A DNA stretch of 10,008 bases. Origin: Micavibrio_A sp035759665 (GTDB lineage: Bacteria > Pseudomonadota > Alphaproteobacteria > Micavibrionales > Micavibrionaceae). Positions 6,111 through 10,008 of this stretch are shown here, piece by piece. The notes beneath the pieces were generated by a model, which was given only the letters and a program-made list of their open reading frames with translations, was not told where the DNA came from and made no database searches. The position numbers were made by a program, and so were the translations under genes. The DNA lies in contig DASTUM010000100.1 of the NCBI GenBank assembly GCA_035759665.1, positions 1-10,008 of the forward strand. The letters run 5' to 3'. How positions within the stretch are numbered: the stretch's first letter is position 1; each line of letters starts with the position of its first letter.

Positions 6111-6512
6111 ATGATTGGTGCCATATCCACTGCTTTAACCGGCCTGTTTGCCGCCTCGAAGAAAGTCGAGGCGAGCGCCGCCAACATCGCCAATATGGGA
6201 AGCGCCGGGTCTTTAGATTCCTCAAGCCCCAACCAGCCATATCGGGCCCTGACAACCGTGCAGACGGCCATGCCGGGCGGCGGCGTGAGCGCGGCCAACA
6301 TTCCCCAAAAGCCGGGATTCGTGAACGCCTACGCGCCCGATTCGCCCTTCGCGGACGCGGACGGGCTGGTCGGCACCCCGAATGTTGACCTCGCCGAGGA
6401 AGCCGTGAACCTCAAGATCGCCGAGCTCAGCTACAAGGCGAACATGAACGTCCTGAAAACGGCAAATGAAATGTCGGGAGAACTGAGCCGCCTCCTCGAC
6501 AAGAAAGCCTGA
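6111..6512 (+). CDS. FlgC-like flagellar basal-body rod family protein, isolated
   Basis: A 133-residue protein matching the architecture and length of the proximal rod protein FlgC (about 134 residues). The N-terminal Flg_bb_rod helix is ISTALTGLFAASKKVEASA, followed by the signature ANIAN (24-28). A variable Ser/Pro/Gly-rich centre follows. The Flg_bbr_C region has APDSPFADADGLVGTPNVDL and AEEAVNLKIAELSYKANMN, ending in VLKTANEMSGELSRLL. FlgC subunits are exported by the flagellar type III system and assemble into the periplasmic rod. No flgB, fliE or other flagellar gene is adjacent, which is unusual for true flgC, so this may be a paralogue. No Shine-Dalgarno is visible; TATAAA (6104-6109) lies directly before the ATG. 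The start is chosen because the conserved N-terminus begins there. Confidence 0.8.
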   Translation: MIGAISTALTGLFAASKKVEASAANIANMGSAGSLDSSSPNQPYRALTTVQTAMPGGGVSAANIPQKPGFVNAYAPDSPFADADGLVGTPNVDLAEEAVNLKIAELSYKANMNVLKTANEMSGELSRLLDKKA

Positions 6513-6554
6513 AACAGCCTTTTTTCCTTGCAATTCTGGCCGCCCGCCTCTAGT

Positions 6555-6569
6555 TGATAATCGTTATCA
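6555..6569. promoter_or_regulatory. Candidate Fur-type operator (palindrome)
   Basis: TGATAATCGTTATCA is an inverted repeat with perfect six-base arms (TGATAA/TTATCA) around TCG. It matches the 7-1-7 Fur core TGATAAT-N-ATTATCA at 13 of 14 defined positions. It ends 15 bases before the start codon of the following gene, overlapping the place where the promoter or 5' leader should be, as expected for repression by an iron-bound Fur-family protein. TTGCAA at 6528-6533 is a possible -35 element. Binding itself is inference. Confidence 0.5.
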
Positions 6570-6584
6570 CTTGGAGCGCCGCGC

Positions 6585-7346
6585 ATGGCTACGAAAAGAA
6601 CCGACAAATGGGGAAACCCCATCGAAGACGATTTCGAGATTCAAAACCGCACCTATTATGGCGACCGCATACGTCTCATGGAGGCCTTCAAGAGGGCCAT
6701 GCAGACCCGCTTCAACGCTTACATCACGTATGTGACGGATCTCGATTACGGCGTTGAAGGCAACAAAAACGAAAAGGTCATGGTGCCATCGGTGTTCCTG
6801 ACGAAACTGATCACCGGCTCACAAATGGCGACCGCGCATTTTCCGGACGGCAAGACCGTTCCCGCCATCGTGAATTCCTTCGATCACATCCGCATTTCGT
6901 ATTATGAAGCCGACACCGGCGACGAAAAGCGCAAGGTTCAAACTTTTTCGGCATCAAACCTTATGACGTCCGCCGACCTGATGGGAAAAAGCGAGGATGA
7001 CGCCAAGCGGGCCATCTATGAAATGGTCGCCGCTGGCTTTCTTCTGGTGCAACACGCGAAAGCTGCGGGGTGGAACGAAATAAATTTCGGCAACACGACC
7101 GACCCAGTCAAACGTTTCATCCTGGCGCTGGCCTGTAAAAATCTTAACATCAGCTATGCCAGCGAGCGGGTCAGCGAACGGGATCTCCCCCCAGGGACGG
7201 AGCTTGACCAGTCGGAAAAATTGACGATTTCTTTGCAGATACGTGCAGCAGTGAATGATATCATGAAAGAGGGTTATCTTTATCTTGAGCCGCAGGACAA
7301 CCAGCCGCCCAAGAAGAGACAAGAACCACAACCGAAAGCTGCCTAG
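6585..7346 (+). CDS. Unknown soluble protein with an LPD7-like segment
   Basis: A 253-residue protein without signal peptide or membrane helix. I do not recognise the whole. Residues 1-130 are charged and mixed alpha/beta (WGNPIEDDFEIQNRTYYGDR, FPDGKTVPAIVNSFDHIRIS). Residues 140-192 (AIYEMVAAGFLLVQHAKAAG, WNEINFGNTTDPVKRFI, LALACKNLNISY) resemble the pattern of LPD7, a small domain found in relaxases, primases and large polyvalent proteins of plasmids and phages: a helix ending AKxxGW, a strand, G.., a basic helix, then a strand ending Y. That similarity is by eye and weak. The last 17 residues are Pro/Lys/Gln-rich and disordered. GGAG at 6573-6576 stands eight bases before the ATG. A Fur-like palindrome precedes it, and an Nfu-like gene follows after 18 bases, so the two are probably one operon. 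Confidence 0.8.
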   Translation: MATKRTDKWGNPIEDDFEIQNRTYYGDRIRLMEAFKRAMQTRFNAYITYVTDLDYGVEGNKNEKVMVPSVFLTKLITGSQMATAHFPDGKTVPAIVNSFDHIRISYYEADTGDEKRKVQTFSASNLMTSADLMGKSEDDAKRAIYEMVAAGFLLVQHAKAAGWNEINFGNTTDPVKRFILALACKNLNISYASERVSERDLPPGTELDQSEKLTISLQIRAAVNDIMKEGYLYLEPQDNQPPKKRQEPQPKAA

Positions 7347-7364
7347 CAAAGAAGGTCGAGTAGA

Positions 7365-7988
7365 ATGAGCGCATCAATAAAAGTCGAAGCAAATCCCGGC
7401 CATCCTGAAGGCCGCTGGTTTGAAATTGCCGGCAGGCCCCAATCACTTCAAAGCTTGCATGTTTTCAAATCCGCAGCCGAGGCTTACAACGGGGGCTTTA
7501 TGATGGCCGACCGGATTTTCGGGCTGCACCAAGCCACCGAAGTGCGCCTGTATCCTTTCGAAGGGCATGACCATATCGCTGTCTTTTTAAAAAATTCTTC
7601 CGACTGGGACAAACAATCCGGAAGCGGCGGAGCGGTCACGGTTGAAAAGGCTGTAAATAACTATCTCAGTAGCAAGTTGCTGCAGAACGGATTTGCTTTG
7701 TTGAGAGACATGAGCGATAAGCCGGAATCGTCTTCCGAAAGCGCGAAGGATATCGCCGGCAAAATGAATAACCATCTTCAAAAAATTAAACCCGAAACCG
7801 TGGATCAGCACGGGGGGAAAGTACACGTGGTCGAATTCAACACGAAGAGCGGGCTTTTAACGATAGGCCTCGGCGAAGCCTGTTCCAGCGGATGCGAAGC
7901 AGGCTCACTTGGCACAAAATCGGCCATCGCCACGCGGATGCGCAGCCGTTTCCCTGAAATATCCAGAATCGGTTTTATTTTTGAATAA
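7365..7988 (+). CDS. Divergent Nfu/NifU-family iron-sulfur scaffold-like protein
   Basis: A 207-residue protein that fits the two-domain plan of Nfu proteins, which carry Fe-S clusters to target enzymes. Residues 4-115 resemble the Nfu N-terminal domain: KVEANPGHPEGRWFEIAGRP, an FKSAAEAYNGGFMMADRIFGL stretch before a beta-rich segment with HDHIAVFL, a DW in SSDWDK, and a helix ending LLQNGFALL. Residues 130-207 resemble the NifU C-terminal domain: IKPETVDQHGGKVHVVEF, LTIGLGEACSSGC, then a helix and RFPEISRIGF. In ordinary Nfu the cluster ligands are CxxC; here they are Cys173-x3-Cys177, one residue longer. A Ser/Lys-rich linker (117-132) joins the domains. GAAGG at 7351-7355 precedes the ATG by nine bases. 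Cluster binding cannot be assumed. The family match is by eye but spans both domains. Confidence 0.75.
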   Translation: MSASIKVEANPGHPEGRWFEIAGRPQSLQSLHVFKSAAEAYNGGFMMADRIFGLHQATEVRLYPFEGHDHIAVFLKNSSDWDKQSGSGGAVTVEKAVNNYLSSKLLQNGFALLRDMSDKPESSSESAKDIAGKMNNHLQKIKPETVDQHGGKVHVVEFNTKSGLLTIGLGEACSSGCEAGSLGTKSAIATRMRSRFPEISRIGFIFE

Positions 7989-8003
7989 ATAAATCAGATA
8001 TCA

Positions 8004-10008
8004 TTATGTGAAGCTATAACCGAGGTTCTCCACACTCGCCATCGCGCCCACATCCGGGCCGTCTCTTTTCAAGGCTACGACAAGGCCATTTCGGCAAGCA
8101 TTGCAATCCCCGCCTTTACAAGGAGTGGAGCAAATACCTGAAACGCCTTTTTTCTCATCGGATGGCGTCATCATCTCTGAAAAAACGCTATGATCGTGGA
8201 TATCGAAGTTGGCGACATCGGCTATCCGGTCAAGATCGGATCGTACAATAGGCTGTCCCATCCGGATATGCTCCGCCATCTCATCCAGAAAAAGTTTTTC
8301 ATGCGGGCCCGCTTCGAATGATGCCTTTATGAGCATTTGCACAGCTTCATCAGGTTTTTTCGGCACAAAACCCTGCTCGCTGGAATGACGGCTGACATAA
8401 TCGGCGGCCTCATCGAAATGAGCGCGCGTCCGCTCCGGCATGGCCGCAATATAATTGTTTACATCCGCCGCGGTGGCATCGGGATTTCGCTGCTGGAACG
8501 TCTCGACGCTTTTCGCCAAGGCCAGGTTGGTGCGCATCAAAACCTGCTGGATTTGAACCAGTTCACGCTGGATCGTCTTTGGGGAGACATACGGCGCCAT
8601 CTGGTTTTGCACGACCTGATATTCTTCCAGTTTCCTGCGCACCGGCAACGGGACTGTCGGATTCTCCATGATCCTTTTCATACGCGTTGCAGAAATGGAA
8701 TTCCCCTGTTTCAAATCGTTCAGGTCGCGCGGCGTCATTCCCGGAATCGGATATTTTTTATGCAACTCGACAATCGGCTTCGCCTGTTCTTTTGCGAGCT
8801 GCCTCGTCGCTTTCTTGATATAATAATTAACTTCCGGCGAGCGTTTTTCACCGGCGGCAGCAATAACCGCGGCCAGCACAGGCTTGGAAACAGGGCCTGC
8901 GGCGACGATCTCACGAAGCATGGGTTGCGGCAGGGGAAGCTGTGCAAGCGCCGGGAGAACTCGCTCTTTTATGGCCGGATCAATGGCGACCGTATAGGTG
9001 CGAACACTCATATCCTGCACGGCGCGTTGAACCAGCCCGCTTACCTCTGCGCGGATGCCATTTGTATCCAGGCCGGGCGTCGTCGCTTCTACCCGGTTGA
9101 CGATATTACGCAATGTCTCAACGCTGGCCTGCCCGCTTTGCAGTTCGCGTATCATTTTTTGGCGTTCCGTGTCGGAAAGACCGGAGCTTTCGATCAGATC
9201 CTGCAATGCGTGCCTTTTATCATGACCGATCGCAATCATTTGCTGTCCCAAAACCGTTTCGCGGGCGCTCGCGGCAAATATGCTTCGTTGCATTTCAAGA
9301 ACGGGTTGCTGCATATCCGGGGGCAATGATTTCAAGATTTCCGGCGTAATCGCGGCGAGAACCGACACGACACGGGCATTGAAGGTGGAATCGGCAAGAG
9401 GCTGCGGCAGGGCGGGATCGCTCATGGCTTCGTGCATAACGATCACAGCCTGGGCGAATTTAGAGAAATCCTTGTCTGCGCTGGCCGCTTCCATCGTCCC
9501 GGCGATTTCGCGCAGACGCTCCTTGATCTCTGGCGCGACAGTTTCATCCTGCAGAATGACTTCGATCTTTCCTGCGGCGAGCAGACTCAAATCGTTCATG
9601 ATCTGCGCCGGGTCTGCCCGGGATGCGTCCGGGGCTTCACGCTTCACATTTTCGGCGGCAGAAGGAAGGGCGGCGGCTTCGCCGATTTGTTTTTCAGCAA
9701 CGACGATAGAGGGAAGAATATCGGAAACGGCGCGGAATGTTTGCGGCGAAATGGAATCTGACGCAGCAAAATCCACGAGCGTTTCCCTAACGCTCGTCAT
9801 CGCCGTTTCCAGCGACGCGAAATTCTTTTCCGGCAAGGCGGCAGCTATTTCCTGGGAAAGCGCCGCCAATTTTTCTTTTATCTCCGGCGGCAGCGTTTCG
9901 TCCTGCAAAAGCCCGGCTATCTGTTTCAGAGCCGATCGGGTCTGTTCCGCCACCGTATCGTTGTCATTCGAGTGGTGAGCAGCTTCGGGGTCGGGATTCG
10001 AAAAGGCG
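8004..10008 (-). CDS. Large helical repeat protein with C-terminal cysteine cluster, 5'-truncated by window edge
   Basis: At least 667 residues of an unrecognised, almost wholly alpha-helical protein. The frame is open to the window edge, and the GTG at 9953 has no ribosome site, so the true start is probably outside. Counting from that GTG, residues 16-61 and 134-179 are an internal repeat (LQDETLPPEIKEKL against LQDETVAPEIKERL). The middle is rich in Ala, Glu, Gln and Arg, with proline-bounded helices suggestive of a helical solenoid (for example AQLPLPQPMLREIVAAGPVS). Near the C-terminus comes GICSTPCKGGDCNACRNG, with Cys608-x3-Cys612-x4-Cys617-x2-Cys620, a likely metal or Fe-S ligand set. 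There is no signal peptide or membrane helix in the visible part. It converges on the Nfu-like gene with 15 bases between stops and no obvious terminator. Confidence 0.85.
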   Translation of the reverse strand, partial: AFSNPDPEAAHHSNDNDTVAEQTRSALKQIAGLLQDETLPPEIKEKLAALSQEIAAALPEKNFASLETAMTSVRETLVDFAASDSISPQTFRAVSDILPSIVVAEKQIGEAAALPSAAENVKREAPDASRADPAQIMNDLSLLAAGKIEVILQDETVAPEIKERLREIAGTMEAASADKDFSKFAQAVIVMHEAMSDPALPQPLADSTFNARVVSVLAAITPEILKSLPPDMQQPVLEMQRSIFAASARETVLGQQMIAIGHDKRHALQDLIESSGLSDTERQKMIRELQSGQASVETLRNIVNRVEATTPGLDTNGIRAEVSGLVQRAVQDMSVRTYTVAIDPAIKERVLPALAQLPLPQPMLREIVAAGPVSKPVLAAVIAAAGEKRSPEVNYYIKKATRQLAKEQAKPIVELHKKYPIPGMTPRDLNDLKQGNSISATRMKRIMENPTVPLPVRRKLEEYQVVQNQMAPYVSPKTIQRELVQIQQVLMRTNLALAKSVETFQQRNPDATAADVNNYIAAMPERTRAHFDEAADYVSRHSSEQGFVPKKPDEAVQMLIKASFEAGPHEKLFLDEMAEHIRMGQPIVRSDLDRIADVANFDIHDHSVFSEMMTPSDEKKGVSGICSTPCKGGDCNACRNGLVVALKRDGPDVGAMASVENLGYSFT
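9417..9554 (-). repeat. Internal protein repeat, copy 2
   Basis: Encodes residues 134-179 of the large helical protein and matches copy 1. Shared anchors are LQDET, PEIKE, a Lys-x-Phe and a terminal Glu-x3-Asp. More copies may lie upstream of the window, since the reading frame continues there. Confidence 0.6.
9771..9908 (-). repeat. Internal protein repeat, copy 1
   Basis: Encodes residues 16-61 (counted from the GTG at 9953) of the large helical protein. It aligns without gaps to residues 134-179, with 18 identities in 46 positions by hand, a period of 118 residues. The DNA has diverged, so this is an old protein duplication rather than a recent DNA repeat. Confidence 0.6.

Noticed and set aside
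8337..9329. Plus-strand open frame antisense to the large helical protein
   Set aside because: The minus frame has a sustained helical repeat composition and spans the whole region; the plus product is Arg/His/Phe-rich shadow sequence.
9951..9953. GTG as the true start of the large helical protein
   Set aside because: There is no ribosome site and the frame stays open through the remaining 55 bases to the window edge, so a start outside is likelier.

Overview
This window reads as the chromosome of a moderate-GC alphaproteobacterium. The acetolactate synthase large subunit carries an AGEAS-type cofactor motif and an NNQWMGMVRQWQ stretch that I associate with Alphaproteobacteria. The class I ketol-acid reductoisomerase is also alphaproteobacterial in style. 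A free-living or predatory lineage (for example near Micavibrio) would fit, but that placement is weak inference. The window is gene-dense: no gene-free gap exceeds about 100 bases, and I see no tRNA, rRNA, CRISPR array or insertion sequence.

Positions 1-3793 are a branched-chain amino acid block: ilvB (5' end outside the window), a 65-residue membrane or exported peptide, ilvN, a small lipoprotein, a hairpin terminator, then ilvC and a second, bidirectional terminator. IlvB and IlvN form acetohydroxyacid synthase, and IlvC takes its product onward toward valine, isoleucine and leucine. The two small envelope-protein genes between the ilv genes are the odd part of this block.

Positions 3792-6512 hold short single genes on alternating strands. 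They are a Thr/Ala/Pro-rich exported protein (-), an unknown 104-residue protein (-) with an extended -10 promoter, a ten-helix EamA/DMT transporter (+), a tryptophan-rich exported protein (-), and a lone FlgC-like flagellar rod protein (+).

Positions 6555-7988 are the most interesting part. A near-perfect Fur-type palindrome lies just upstream of a two-gene operon. Its first gene encodes an unrecognised 253-residue soluble protein with a stretch resembling the LPD7 domain of mobilisation proteins. Its second encodes a divergent homologue of the Nfu iron-sulfur scaffold, with both Nfu domains recognisable but the CxxC motif changed to CxxxC. Convergent to this operon, 8004-10008 (-) encodes a large helical protein with internal 118-residue-period repeats and a four-cysteine cluster near its C-terminus. 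Its reading frame is still open at the window edge. Together, the palindrome and the unusual Nfu protein suggest an iron-responsive module, but this is inference from sequence alone.
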